64,000 nt of DNA from Colwellia sp. BRX10-3 (lineage in GTDB: Bacteria > Pseudomonadota > Gammaproteobacteria > Enterobacterales > Alteromonadaceae). Every line of letters starts with the position of its first letter. The first letter of the stretch is position 1. Made by a program: the position numbers and the translations under genes. Under the pieces are notes generated by a model, which was given only the letters and a program-made list of their open reading frames with translations, was not told the DNA's origin and did not search any database. This document shows, piece after piece, positions 40,748 through 50,475 of the stretch. The stretch is from contig NZ_JACGWA010000003.1 in the NCBI RefSeq assembly GCF_014077505.1, positions 1 through 64,000 of the forward strand, written 5' to 3'.

Positions 40748-40788
40748 GCTTTATTGGTATTTAATTCAAACCAGCACAAATAATTGAG

Positions 40789-42261
40789 ATGCCTATGAGC
40801 CAAATAAAGCGTAATCCGTCTGTTGTAATCATTGGCGCAGGCATGACCGGCATCTTAATGACAATTAAGCTGCGCCAAGCTGGCATTACAGATATTGTCG
40901 TTTTAGAGAAAAAGGCTTCTGTGGGCGGCACATGGCGAGAGAATACCTATCCCGGTGCAGCCTGTGATGTGCCTGCTCATATGTATACATATTCATTTGA
41001 GCCTAATCCAAATTGGAGCCGTTTTTTTGCCCGTGGACCAGAAATACAGCAGTACTTTGAACACGTGGCTGACAAGTATGACGTGAAACGCGATATACGT
41101 TTTAATGAAGAAGTTACCGATGCAGAATATAACAAAGGTAAATGGACAATTAAGAGCAGTAAAAGTCAAACCTATGTAGCTGATTTTATTGTCTGTGCTA
41201 CCGGTATATTGCATCATCCAAAATTTCCAGATATCCCAGGTTTAAACGACTTTAAAGGGACTAAATTTCATACTGCTCAGTGGGATCATGATGTCAAAAT
41301 ATCTGACACTACCCGTATTGGCGTAATTGGAACCGGCTCAACCGCAGCTCAAGCCATTCCTGAGCTCATTAATACTGGTGCTAAAGTTTCTGTTTTTCAG
41401 CGCACACCTCAGTGGTTAATGCACCTGCCAGATTTTAAGTTTTCAGTAACCATGCGAAAACTTATGACCCGTTTTCCCTTAATCACAAAAATTCATCGTA
41501 ATGCTGGAAAGTTCTTTTTAGAGCATATTTTTACCAAAGCAGTAACGGGGCATTTTATACAAAAACATTTACTTAACTTTTTATGTAAAGCTAACTTAAG
41601 ATTAAGTATAAAAGACAAGGTATTACGAGATAAGCTAAAACCTAACTATCAAGTAGGCTGCAAGCGTGTAATTATCAATACAAGCTTTTATAAAGGCATT
41701 CAAAAGCCGAATGCTGAATTAGTCACCGCTGGAATTGAGCGCATCACTGAAACAGGTATTATCACTAAAGACGGCAAACTTCATGAGATAGACGTTTTAG
41801 TTTTTTCGACTGGATTTAATGCCTTTAATTTTATGCGGCCAATGAACTTAATAGGGCGTAACAATTTACATATTGATACCGCTTGGCAACATAAAATTAA
41901 AGCATACCGGTCAATGATGCTAGCCGGATACCCTAACTTCTTTTTAATGCTAGGCCCTAATACTCCCATTGGTAACTTTTCTGTTATTGCCATGAGTGAA
42001 GTTCAAACTGACTACGTTATTAAAATGATTAATAGATGGCGTGATCATGAATTTGACGAGTTTGAAGCTAAGCAAGAGGCTATTGACGATTTTAATGCTT
42101 ATGTAAAAGAAGGATTAAAAGCAACAAGTTGGGTAGGTGGATGCCAAAGCTGGTATTTAGATGCCGATGGCGACCCTATTTTATGGCCATATACATGGCA
42201 GAGATGGGTTGACGAAATGAAAAACCCACAGATGGAACACATTGATACCACTTTGTTCTAA
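40789..42261 (+). CDS. Baeyer-Villiger-type flavin monooxygenase
   Basis: A 490-residue FAD/NADPH monooxygenase. FAD-binding GAGMTG lies at 16-21, and the Baeyer-Villiger fingerprint FKGTKFHTAQW (F155, G157, H161, W165) matches FxGxxxHxxxW. A second nucleotide-binding motif, GTGSTAAQ, begins at 181. Such enzymes turn ketones into esters or lactones with O2. The esterase gene 106 bp downstream would hydrolyse the product, giving a ketone-breakdown pair. Substrate unknown; long-chain or cyclic ketones are possible. The start may be ATG 40789 or 40795. Confidence 0.93.
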   Translation: MPMSQIKRNPSVVIIGAGMTGILMTIKLRQAGITDIVVLEKKASVGGTWRENTYPGAACDVPAHMYTYSFEPNPNWSRFFARGPEIQQYFEHVADKYDVKRDIRFNEEVTDAEYNKGKWTIKSSKSQTYVADFIVCATGILHHPKFPDIPGLNDFKGTKFHTAQWDHDVKISDTTRIGVIGTGSTAAQAIPELINTGAKVSVFQRTPQWLMHLPDFKFSVTMRKLMTRFPLITKIHRNAGKFFLEHIFTKAVTGHFIQKHLLNFLCKANLRLSIKDKVLRDKLKPNYQVGCKRVIINTSFYKGIQKPNAELVTAGIERITETGIITKDGKLHEIDVLVFSTGFNAFNFMRPMNLIGRNNLHIDTAWQHKIKAYRSMMLAGYPNFFLMLGPNTPIGNFSVIAMSEVQTDYVIKMINRWRDHEFDEFEAKQEAIDDFNAYVKEGLKATSWVGGCQSWYLDADGDPILWPYTWQRWVDEMKNPQMEHIDTTLF

Positions 42262-42367
42262 CTAATTTTAATAGGCTATTTTAACTTGATATGAATCGCT
42301 AATTGATGAAGTTTCTAGGTCAATTCAGTTTGTTGTTAACCTTCGTAAAGTAAAAAGGCCCTTTATA

Positions 42368-43378
42368 ATGCACAGCACCAATAAGCAATTTATACAGTCG
42401 CAAAGCACACAACTACAAAGTAAACAGTTAGAAACCAAGCAACTAATGGCGGCGAAGTTTATGTCATACATGCTGCCTTTGCAAAAGCTACCACCGAAAC
42501 TATTTAGAGTTTTATTTTCATTTATAGACCGGGTGCTTGGCCTCAAAAAAATTGAAATGTTTCAGGTTGTCGATTTAAACATCCCTATTAGTACTCATAA
42601 CAGCGACGACACAACAATAAAAATACGCACATACTATCCTAAAATCGAAAAGCTTAAAAAAACATTAGTATATTTTCATGGTGGGGGCTGCGTAATTGGC
42701 AGTATTAATACCCATGATCGCTTTTGTCGATATTTAGCCAAGCACGGCAACATGAATATTGTGTCAGTAGATTACCGATTATCGCCAGAATATAAATTCC
42801 CCACTCCTATTTGCGATGCCATTGATGCTTGGAATTATATTAATGACCATGCTGAAAAACTTAATATTAATTCTGAATTCATTGGTGTTGGTGGCGATAG
42901 TGCAGGCGGATATCTCGCTTGTTTAATAGGATTGAATTCACTGCAAAAAGAGTTACCAGTGCAGGCCAAAGTAAAACCGAAATTTCAGTTTTTAATATAT
43001 CCAATGTTAGATTTGCAAGGTTTGACAGACTCTTATCGTTCTTTCAATAAGCATTTAATTTTAACACGCGATCTGATGGATTATTTTATCCATCATTATT
43101 TAAATGCACCAGAAGAAGTAACCCTGCCATTAGTAAGCCCACTTCAAACAAAAGATATTAGTGAGTCACCAGACAGCTATATATTAACCCTAGGATACGA
43201 TCCGTTAAGAGATGATGGTATTGCCTATGCTGAAAGACTAAAAGCGGCAGATATAAAAACTTATCATGAACATTATGATGATTGCATGCATGGTTTTATT
43301 TCAGTAACTAAACTGAGTGCTCGCGCCAAGCAGGCCACTCATAGTTTGGCTATGGCATTAAATAGCTTCAACGATTGA
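42368..43378 (+). CDS. HSL-type alpha/beta-hydrolase esterase
   Basis: A 336-residue hormone-sensitive-lipase-type esterase. The oxyanion HGGG begins at residue 104, the nucleophile S178 lies in GDSAG, and the acid/base residues are the Asp in LGYDPLRDDG and the His in MHGFIS. It hydrolyses short to medium acyl esters. It follows the Baeyer-Villiger-type gene by 106 bp on the same strand, so the two enzymes probably act in sequence on ketone-derived esters or lactones. The N-terminal 50 residues are Gln/Lys-rich. AAAGG lies before ATG 42368. Confidence 0.9.
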   Translation: MHSTNKQFIQSQSTQLQSKQLETKQLMAAKFMSYMLPLQKLPPKLFRVLFSFIDRVLGLKKIEMFQVVDLNIPISTHNSDDTTIKIRTYYPKIEKLKKTLVYFHGGGCVIGSINTHDRFCRYLAKHGNMNIVSVDYRLSPEYKFPTPICDAIDAWNYINDHAEKLNINSEFIGVGGDSAGGYLACLIGLNSLQKELPVQAKVKPKFQFLIYPMLDLQGLTDSYRSFNKHLILTRDLMDYFIHHYLNAPEEVTLPLVSPLQTKDISESPDSYILTLGYDPLRDDGIAYAERLKAADIKTYHEHYDDCMHGFISVTKLSARAKQATHSLAMALNSFND

Positions 43379-43753
43379 AAATAAATTATTAAAATAAATC
43401 AGTTTTATTGAGCGTTAACAAGCATTTTGGTCGAGTACTTTACAGCAGTTTCATTAGGGTTAAAGTATTGATGATATAATCAGCCGTCGACAACTCCGAA
43501 TAAGTTCCCGAACTTATATCCGAAAAGTCAGTAGGGTTTAATGATTAACACAAGCTTATTGTCAGGACGAGTTAGCGTTACTTGTTAAGTGGGATAGTTA
43601 AAAATGTGGTGAAACTTGCCCATTAGATACCGAATTTGTATTCTTATATTATTATTAAACTTTCGGTTTATGAAAATTTTAAGCAGTTATTTGTTCTATA
43701 TTGTCTAATCCTTTATTTCAAGCAGCCATTATTGGGCTGCTTGAAATACCGAG
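43379..43753. other. 375-bp convergent gap with two palindromes
   Basis: ATAAGTTC-CC-GAACTTAT (43500-43517) is a perfect 8-bp palindrome. A 13-bp hairpin, 43715-43727 with 43735-43747, lies directly after the stop of the minus-strand gene (separate entry). No ORF is convincing. Confidence 0.55.
43715..43747 (-). terminator. 13-bp hairpin after the exported unknown gene
   Basis: Perfect 13-bp arms with loop ATTATTG lie 7 bases beyond the stop of the minus-strand gene at 43754. The following T run is short, but the position suggests transcription termination. Confidence 0.6.
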
Positions 43754-44272
43754 TTATTTTATCGGCACCATAATATGAGCATATGGAGTATCTCCCCACA
43801 TAACATACGGTCCTCCTGATTGAGGATCTTGAGTTATTCCTTTTAACATCTCTTTAGGAACAATAATCATTAGGTGAGGACCTGTTTCTGTATAATCATC
43901 AGCGTTTTTATGATCAGGATGGTAAGGCGTTGCATTACTTACTCCTGAACCAATATCACCTTTTAACATGTATGAAATACCAATTCCATTTGCCTTGAAA
44001 TCTGATTTAGAACCAACCGCGCTCATCATTTTCATCCAAAGCGCATCATTACACATAGGTGCTTTATCTCCTGGCATTGTGTCAGGCATACAAGTCCAAT
44101 CGTTAGTTCCTTTTTGTAAAACTTTCCCATCTGAATCGACGATTGTAGCTTGTTGGCTAATGGACTGAGGTGCGGCGGCCATGGCTCGATTAATTTTGGT
44201 TTCGCTTGATTCTGCTAATACGGCAAAATTAACAGATAACAAGGATGTTATTATCAGTAATTTATACTTCAT
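43754..44272 (-). CDS. Exported protein of unknown function
   Basis: A 172-residue product with a signal peptide (residues 1-20, ending AVLAE). The middle holds paired cysteines in WTCMPDTMPGDKAPMCND, a possible disulphide, and the C-terminal part is rich in Gly/Pro/His (YHPDHKNADD, PYVMWGDTPYAHIMVPI), suggesting a ligand-binding surface. No named family is recognised. It probably acts in the periplasm. The gene is isolated and ends in a hairpin. Confidence 0.65.
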   Translation of the reverse strand: MKYKLLIITSLLSVNFAVLAESSETKINRAMAAAPQSISQQATIVDSDGKVLQKGTNDWTCMPDTMPGDKAPMCNDALWMKMMSAVGSKSDFKANGIGISYMLKGDIGSGVSNATPYHPDHKNADDYTETGPHLMIIVPKEMLKGITQDPQSGGPYVMWGDTPYAHIMVPIK

Positions 44273-44499
44273 TTAATATTCTCCTTTTATCTTTTAACGT
44301 TATAACTCAATAATCAAGTTACAAGAATTGAAGTATAGGTTAAAAATAAATTGTCGTTAATAATACCTATGATGTGCTCAGCGAAACAGTTGACCTAAAA
44401 ATCAACCAATCATTAATGAGGAGAAAAATTTTTATATTGCTCAATGCTCTGTTATTTCTTAATATGTTAAATACAACAATAAATAAGGAATAAAAAATA

Positions 44500-44775
44500 A
44501 TGAACAAAAGTGAATTGGTTGCAAAAATTGCTGAAGGTGCTGACATTACAAAAGCCTCTGCTGGCCGTGCATTAGACAGCTTAATTGAGTCTGTAACAAC
44601 TGAACTAGCTAGTGGTGGTGATGTAGCATTAGTTGGTTTTGGTACTTACAAAGTCAATGATCGTGCTGCTCGTACTGGTCGTAATCCTCAAACTGGTGCA
44701 GAAATCCAAATTTCTGCTGCAAAAGTACCTGCTTTTAAAGCTGGAAAAGCATTAAAAGACGCGGTCAACGTTTAA
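44500..44775 (+). CDS. hup: HU-family histone-like DNA-binding protein
   Basis: A 91-residue HU protein that bends and compacts DNA as a dimer. The start [22 protein letters not shown] and the [21 protein letters not shown] beta-arm region are canonical. The tip contains the Arg-Asn-Pro that intercalates into DNA. Full length. It sits alone with a ribosome-binding site AAGGAAT before ATG 44500. hupA or hupB cannot be distinguished from sequence alone. Confidence 0.95.
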   Translation: MNKSELVAKIAEGADITKASAGRALDSLIESVTTELASGGDVALVGFGTYKVNDRAARTGRNPQTGAEIQISAAKVPAFKAGKALKDAVNV

Positions 44776-44781
44776 ATATAT

Positions 44782-44828
44782 TAGGTCACAATTGTTTATT
44801 CATACAGAACCTTACAACTTGTGACCTA
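44782..44828 (+). terminator. Inverted repeat after the HU gene
   Basis: TAGGTCACAA 44782-44791 pairs with TTGTGACCTA 44819-44828 across a long 27-base loop. The long loop makes it a less certain terminator. Confidence 0.4.
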
Positions 44829-44893
44829 TTATTCTGCCAATATATAATCATAAAATAACGATTATGCCCGTTTATAATTTTACTTACCTGCGC

Positions 44894-45850
44894 TTAATAA
44901 ACTTTATTTCTACCATTATTCTTGGCTTTGTATAAAGATATATCTGCACGACTAATCCATGATTCAGGTGTATCATCAATATTATACTCAGAAACACCTA
45001 TAGATAAGGTTAATTTGATATCGTGAATAAACTTATGATTCTCAACAATATGGCGTATTTTTTCAGCAAGGTGTTTAGCGGTTTTTAAGTTCATACTCAA
45101 TGGGGCAATAATAAACTCATCACCACCGTATCTGTAAAGTGAATCCAACACCCGTGTATGCTCTTTTACTAAGTTGCATACAGATATTATAATTTGGTCT
45201 CCAATAGCGTGTCCATATTCATCATTTATGTCTTTAAAGCCATCTAAGTCCAGTAGTATTAAGCACATTGAAAATTGTTCACGGCTCTGGTTAGCAATTA
45301 CGCCCGATAGCTTTGTTTCTAATAATCGCCTATTACCTGAAGCTGTTAATGGATCTATGGTCGCAAGTAGTGCTAGTTCGCGTTGTTTATTATTGTATGC
45401 ACGAAACATTACGAAGGATAGAGATGCCGTTAAAATAGTAGTGGATAAGATTGTTATGAACTCAATCAATTCTGTATGTGGGAAAACAATGATTAGCATT
45501 ATAGACAACAGTATTGTGTTGATGATTTTTGCATGTTTTACTGGCACTAAATAGTGGATTGCAATAATGGTAGGGGCTACCCAAAGAATTTGTGATTGTC
45601 CTTTTATTGCTATACTTGTTAGGAGTGCAATAGCTAAAAAAATGGCATTTAAAATTCTTACAACAGCCGTTTTTCGGGTTATAAATATGTACGAAAAAAA
45701 AACTAATAATGTTATTGATATTATACCGTCAACAATAGCTAAAGTAATGTCACCGTAGTGCCAGCGTAATATTGCAAACGGGAATATGCATATAGAGCCA
45801 AGCAAATTGAGAAATAGCAATACTTTTTCCGATACCCCTCTTTCTATCAT
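44894..45850 (-). CDS. Membrane-bound GGDEF diguanylate cyclase
   Basis: A 318-residue protein with about six transmembrane helices (residues 10-155), followed by a GGDEF domain that makes cyclic-di-GMP from two GTP. The active-site GGDEF is in YRYGGDEFII. The I-site RVLD five residues before it would permit product inhibition. The DPLTASGN motif is a variant of the usual DxLTxLxN. Likely a sensor of membrane or chemical state. No partner gene is adjacent. Confidence 0.92.
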   Translation of the reverse strand: MIERGVSEKVLLFLNLLGSICIFPFAILRWHYGDITLAIVDGIISITLLVFFSYIFITRKTAVVRILNAIFLAIALLTSIAIKGQSQILWVAPTIIAIHYLVPVKHAKIINTILLSIMLIIVFPHTELIEFITILSTTILTASLSFVMFRAYNNKQRELALLATIDPLTASGNRRLLETKLSGVIANQSREQFSMCLILLDLDGFKDINDEYGHAIGDQIIISVCNLVKEHTRVLDSLYRYGGDEFIIAPLSMNLKTAKHLAEKIRHIVENHKFIHDIKLTLSIGVSEYNIDDTPESWISRADISLYKAKNNGRNKVY

Positions 45851-46231
45851 ACAGTTTCCTTTTCCTGATGGTTTCCAATATTTACTTAGCTTAAAATCAG
45901 AGCACTTAAGTATATTAAAGCATTAATTAAGATCTAGGTAAACTTGTCACTGAGGAATATCAATAACATGAAAAGAATGAGGTGTTGGGAAGATGTTATA
46001 GGTGAATCCCCCTCTTAACTCTCTAAGGGGACCCCTCGGTACTATTTTCTTTCGTCGGCTTTTAGCACAAAGCAATCCAATTCTAATTTGTTTTCAATAA
46101 CTGAGAATGTCCGTTTTGTGCGCATTGGAGAAGTTAGCTACTGGTTATTCTTTAGGTCAACTGATAGCCATAGCGGACATACCAGACTACTCTAAAATAT
46201 CATTTCTGGTGAGGCTCAGTGGTCAAGTCAG
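45851..46231. other. 381-bp gap with repeat-like sequence
   Basis: It contains an inverted repeat (ATGTCCG 46107-46113 with CGGACAT further on) and a segment (around 46141-46168) that resembles one upstream of the GGDEF-EAL gene at 49350-49386. Another short hairpin involves CCCC/GGGG near 46008-46030. No ORF is convincing. Confidence 0.45.
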
Positions 46232-49183
46232 TTATCCTTTATAAGCTTGCCAAGAGTCATCCGCTTTCCAGTTAGATATCCACTCAGGAATACCACTACT
46301 AGGCATGGGTCGAGCAATGCCATAACCCTGCGCCAACTCACAGCCTAGTTTCAGCAGTTCTACTCCGTGTTCGATTGTTTCGACTCCCTCTGCAATTACT
46401 TCTCGCTTGAATGCTTTAGCTAAGCCAACAACGCCTTTAACAATCGCTAGATCGTCTTCATCTTCTAACATGTCATGCACGAAGCTCTGGTCGATTTTAA
46501 TCATGTGCGCAGGTAAACGTCTAAGATAAGTGAGTGACGAATATCCCGTACCAAAGTCATCTAAGGCAAAGCCTACGCCCAGCTCATGGCAAGCATTCAT
46601 GGTCGCAGACACCTGACTGATGTCATTTAACGCACTGGTTTCCAGTATTTCCATTTCTAAATAGTGCGGGTTAACTTCGGGATGGGCTGCCAATAATGCT
46701 GATAGGCGAGTGGTGAAGTTATCTTGCTGTAATTGATAAGCACTAATGTTGACACTGATAGGCAGGTTAACGCCAATGCTTTGCCATTGGTTTATTTGGC
46801 TCAAAGCAGTGGCTATAACCCATTCACCCAGATCCAGACTAATGGCGTGACCTTCTATCGCCGGCAAGAACTCTAAAGGTGGGACTAAACCACGAACAGG
46901 ATGCTGCCAGCGAATTAACGCTTCTACGCCGATCACTTCGCCGGTGTTCATATTTACCTTGGGTTGATAGTGCAGAAAAAACTCTCGTCGATCCAAAGCT
47001 GAACGAACATCAGCTATACTTTGCCCCCGAATAATGACAGCATTATTTTGGGCGGTATCAAACAGGTGATAACGGTTCTTGCCTGCGAGCTTAGCGATAT
47101 ACATAGCTTCGTCGGCGTGACGTATGAGTTGGTCTGCGTCTGCAGCGTCTTGTGGGTAGAGGGTGACACCAATACTGGCTGAAACTTGCATTACAGCATC
47201 GCCCAAAGTAACAGGGTCAGCAGCGGCCTTTAGTAGTCGTTTTAATACAGGCTCACTATCCTTGGACTTTTCTAAATCACCCATTACTGCGATAAATTCA
47301 TCACCGCCAATACGTGCCAGCGTATCACCTTCACGTAATGCTTCTTTCATGCGATGTGCCACTTCAATGAGTAGTTCATCTCCTACATTATGGCCATGGC
47401 GGTCATTGACGGCTTTGAAGCCATCTAAATCCATAAATGCAACGGCCAATGACTTATTGCGGCGTTGACACTGCACCATGGATTGGCTCAGACGGTCAGC
47501 TAGTAATACACGGTTAGGCAGATTGGTGAGTACGTCGTAATGAGCCATTCGCTGTAGTTGCTCTTGATGCTCTGCATTTTCAATAATTTCAAGCTTGAGC
47601 TTTCGGTTCAAACGGACAAATATTAAAATGGCAATCAGCATTATAAATGAGGATATGGGAAGTACCCAAAGAAGAACGGTTGATAATTTAATACCTGTTT
47701 GTACCTTTACCGCCAACCAATTATTAGCAATCGCAGTTTTTTCTTTTTCGCTTATACTCAGAAAAACTTTATTGAGAATGCCGACCAGTGGCTCTAATTC
47801 AGTTCTCACTGCCATAGATATTTCTAAGTTATAGGGTGAAAAACCTGTGATAATGAGATCAGCAAATTGTTCTTTATTGATGGTGTAGTTGGCGCTTGAA
47901 ATCTCAGAGATAAAGGCGTCGAACTTATTATTATTTAATTTACTAAGCCCATCGGTGATTGAATCAACAGGAATTATTGTTATTTCAGGATAATCAGTCT
48001 CAATAAACTCCACTAAAGCATACCCAGAAGGAATTCCTATGGCTCGCCCTTTCAAGCTCTCTAAGGTATCTGCATGAAATCCATTTTTACGAGAAATTAG
48101 TACGGTGGGTGAAGAAAAGTATGGCTCGGTAAAAAGCATTGACTTTTCACGCTCTTGAGTTCTAACAATGGCTGACATAACGTCAATTTCATTATCTTTA
48201 ACGGCAGTGAGCAATTCAACCCAACTATAGTTTTTTTCTGCTTCAATCTTTAATGAAAGTGCCTTTGTTATATGATCAATATAATCGGAAGATAGACCTG
48301 AAAAACCACCGTTATCATCAACATATTCATAGGGATGCCCGTTGGAATTTATACCTAATCTTAGAGAAGGAAGTTGTAGCAACCATTTTCTTTCTGCCAT
48401 GGTTAAACTGGTAAGAAATGTGTTATTGCTAAAAAAAGGTTTTATGGACGGTAACCACTTCTTTTCTAATTCAATGAGTGACTGTATTGGTATATTATTG
48501 ATACCATCGTTTATTATTTTTAATAAACTAGGTTGTCCTTTAGCTAAAGCTGCATGGACAGTATTATTTAATAACACTTCGTCAGAGATGGTATATACAC
48601 CATCTAGTCTTAATATCGTTAATTCGACTTTTAGGTTGGGAATTTCTCCAACAACGGCATCAACTTCATTATTAAGTAACTTTTTAATACCTTCTGAAGT
48701 ATTTTCATACTTTACAAGCTTGAGTGACGGATATTTTTTGGCAATATAACTTTCTTGATAACTCTCAGCTTGAACAGCAACTTTTGCATCTGATAATCCT
48801 GAAAACTTAATATCTTTAGCATACTTATTGCTGAAAATGATTCCTGATTCAAGGTTATGAATAGGATTTGAAAAATCAGCCCATTGTTTTCTTTTATCAT
48901 TAATGAAGATGCCCTGAATTATTGCACCTTTATTTTTTATTGTATCCATTGCAACATCGAATGGTTGCATGACTATTTCGATGGGAATATTATTTGATTT
49001 AGACCAAAGACGCCAATATTCAAGGTAAAGTCCTGTAGTTGTGCCATCTGGAAGTGTAAAACTAAATGGACTGGAATTTTCCACACCTATAATTCTGATA
49101 CTTTCACGGGGTTCTCTTTTATCTTTAGCAGAACATAGGGATGAGAAAGAGAATATCAATAGTAAAGTAAGAATAGTCTTCAT
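46232..49183 (-). CDS. Tandem SBP-GGDEF-EAL cyclic-di-GMP protein
   Basis: A 983-residue hybrid. A signal peptide precedes two periplasmic solute-binding-protein type 3 domains (about residues 30-265 and 270-505). A transmembrane helix (about 510-530) leads to a GGDEF (RIGGDEFIAV, with I-site REGD) and an EAL domain. EAL motifs EALIRW, LEMEILETSAL, DDFGTGYSSLTYLRRLP and IAEGVET are intact, so it may both make and degrade cyclic-di-GMP. Periplasmic amino-acid or other small ligands probably control it. ATG 49183 is chosen; TTG 49195 has a closer ribosome-binding site and may be the true start. Confidence 0.93.
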   Translation of the reverse strand: MKTILTLLLIFSFSSLCSAKDKREPRESIRIIGVENSSPFSFTLPDGTTTGLYLEYWRLWSKSNNIPIEIVMQPFDVAMDTIKNKGAIIQGIFINDKRKQWADFSNPIHNLESGIIFSNKYAKDIKFSGLSDAKVAVQAESYQESYIAKKYPSLKLVKYENTSEGIKKLLNNEVDAVVGEIPNLKVELTILRLDGVYTISDEVLLNNTVHAALAKGQPSLLKIINDGINNIPIQSLIELEKKWLPSIKPFFSNNTFLTSLTMAERKWLLQLPSLRLGINSNGHPYEYVDDNGGFSGLSSDYIDHITKALSLKIEAEKNYSWVELLTAVKDNEIDVMSAIVRTQEREKSMLFTEPYFSSPTVLISRKNGFHADTLESLKGRAIGIPSGYALVEFIETDYPEITIIPVDSITDGLSKLNNNKFDAFISEISSANYTINKEQFADLIITGFSPYNLEISMAVRTELEPLVGILNKVFLSISEKEKTAIANNWLAVKVQTGIKLSTVLLWVLPISSFIMLIAILIFVRLNRKLKLEIIENAEHQEQLQRMAHYDVLTNLPNRVLLADRLSQSMVQCQRRNKSLAVAFMDLDGFKAVNDRHGHNVGDELLIEVAHRMKEALREGDTLARIGGDEFIAVMGDLEKSKDSEPVLKRLLKAAADPVTLGDAVMQVSASIGVTLYPQDAADADQLIRHADEAMYIAKLAGKNRYHLFDTAQNNAVIIRGQSIADVRSALDRREFFLHYQPKVNMNTGEVIGVEALIRWQHPVRGLVPPLEFLPAIEGHAISLDLGEWVIATALSQINQWQSIGVNLPISVNISAYQLQQDNFTTRLSALLAAHPEVNPHYLEMEILETSALNDISQVSATMNACHELGVGFALDDFGTGYSSLTYLRRLPAHMIKIDQSFVHDMLEDEDDLAIVKGVVGLAKAFKREVIAEGVETIEHGVELLKLGCELAQGYGIARPMPSSGIPEWISNWKADDSWQAYKG

Positions 49184-49470
49184 ATGACTGTGCAATATCT
49201 CTTGTAATTATTTATTTGAGGGTGTCTTCCATCATGGAACTGGTTGAGGTTAATGATGGAATTACTTTATCTTACATTAAAAAATTCTCAACATCCAAAA
49301 GCACGGGTCTCCTCAAATTCTTAATGATCGCTCCTCGAACTTTGCTGACGATAGCTGTTGATTATTCTTTGGGTCAACAAATAGCCAAAAGAAGACGTTA
49401 GCTTTTGAGTTACTAACGGCAATTCGGAGCCTACAGAAGACATAAGCGATTATAATTTAGTAAGTAGATA

Positions 49471-50367
49471 TCAACCTCCAAGTATTTGCGAGCACTTGTA
49501 TCTAAGTAATTCCCTTAATGCTATTACTGCTGGGCTGACTTGTTTTCTACTTGGGCAGATTAGGTGGAGTTCTACTGATGGTGACTGATAATCGGAAAGG
49601 ATCTGTACCAATTTTCCACTGCCTAAATCTGAAAATACATCAATATGTGCTCTATTTATTATGCCTTTTCCGCTAATAGCCCAACGTCGAACAATATCTG
49701 TATCGTTACTTACTTTATTACTCCCAACTTTGACTCTATAGTTTCCTGACTTATCCATATATTCCCAATTACTAAATAGATATCCATCTCTCTTATATAG
49801 TAAACAATTATGCTTTCTTAGATCTTCAGGTTGTGAAGGTTCACCATATTTAGATAGGTAACCCGAAGATGCACAAGTAATCCTATTCATAGTTGCAATA
49901 AGAAATGAAACCATTGTTGAGTCTTTGGGTTTACCATAACGAAGGACTACATCAACGTGATCTAGCACAAAATCTGAGAGGGAGTCACCTACATGTAAAT
50001 CTATTGATAAGCTAGGGTGAAGTTCTGCTAATTCATCAATCCAAGGAAGAACTATATTACGCCCTAAATCCGAGGAAACCGATAATCGTAATTTTCCGCT
50101 TATCTTACCTTGCATCTGATGAGCTGCTATTTTCCCTTGCTCTAAGCTATTCAACGCCTGTCGGCAATGGTGTAGAAATTGTTCTCCTTGTGGAGTAATA
50201 CGTAGTTGTCTAGTTGTTCTTATAAACAATTGAACATCTAGCTGTTTTTCTAATCGTTTAAGAGCGGAGCTGACAGCAGGAGGTGTTACACCCAACTGTT
50301 TCGCAGTTTCAGTTATGCTGCTGGTTTCAACGATTCGAATAAATAGACTTAGATCTGATATGTTCAT
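49471..50367 (-). CDS. LysR-family regulator divergent from an OYE gene
   Basis: A 298-residue regulator. N-terminal winged HTH: SSITETAKQLGVTPPAVSSALKRLEKQL. The effector domain is of standard length. It is divergent from the ene-reductase gene at 50476 with only 108 bp between starts; regulators of this kind usually control the neighbour. Effector unknown. The HTH is clear. Confidence 0.9.
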   Translation of the reverse strand: MNISDLSLFIRIVETSSITETAKQLGVTPPAVSSALKRLEKQLDVQLFIRTTRQLRITPQGEQFLHHCRQALNSLEQGKIAAHQMQGKISGKLRLSVSSDLGRNIVLPWIDELAELHPSLSIDLHVGDSLSDFVLDHVDVVLRYGKPKDSTMVSFLIATMNRITCASSGYLSKYGEPSQPEDLRKHNCLLYKRDGYLFSNWEYMDKSGNYRVKVGSNKVSNDTDIVRRWAISGKGIINRAHIDVFSDLGSGKLVQILSDYQSPSVELHLICPSRKQVSPAVIALRELLRYKCSQILGG

Positions 50368-50475
50368 TGTAAACTTATTTTTAATAGTGTCTTAAGTATT
50401 GATGTGTTTTTAGTTTATAGAAAATGGTTGATAATGTCTTAAATTCTTTATAAATATATTGATTAACAAGAGGTA

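Noticed and set aside
45174-45554. A 126-codon plus-strand open frame
   Set aside because: It lies antisense to the diguanylate cyclase and has no ribosome-binding site.
48342-48749. A 135-codon plus-strand open frame
   Set aside because: It lies antisense inside the SBP-GGDEF-EAL gene, whose domains and motifs are clear.
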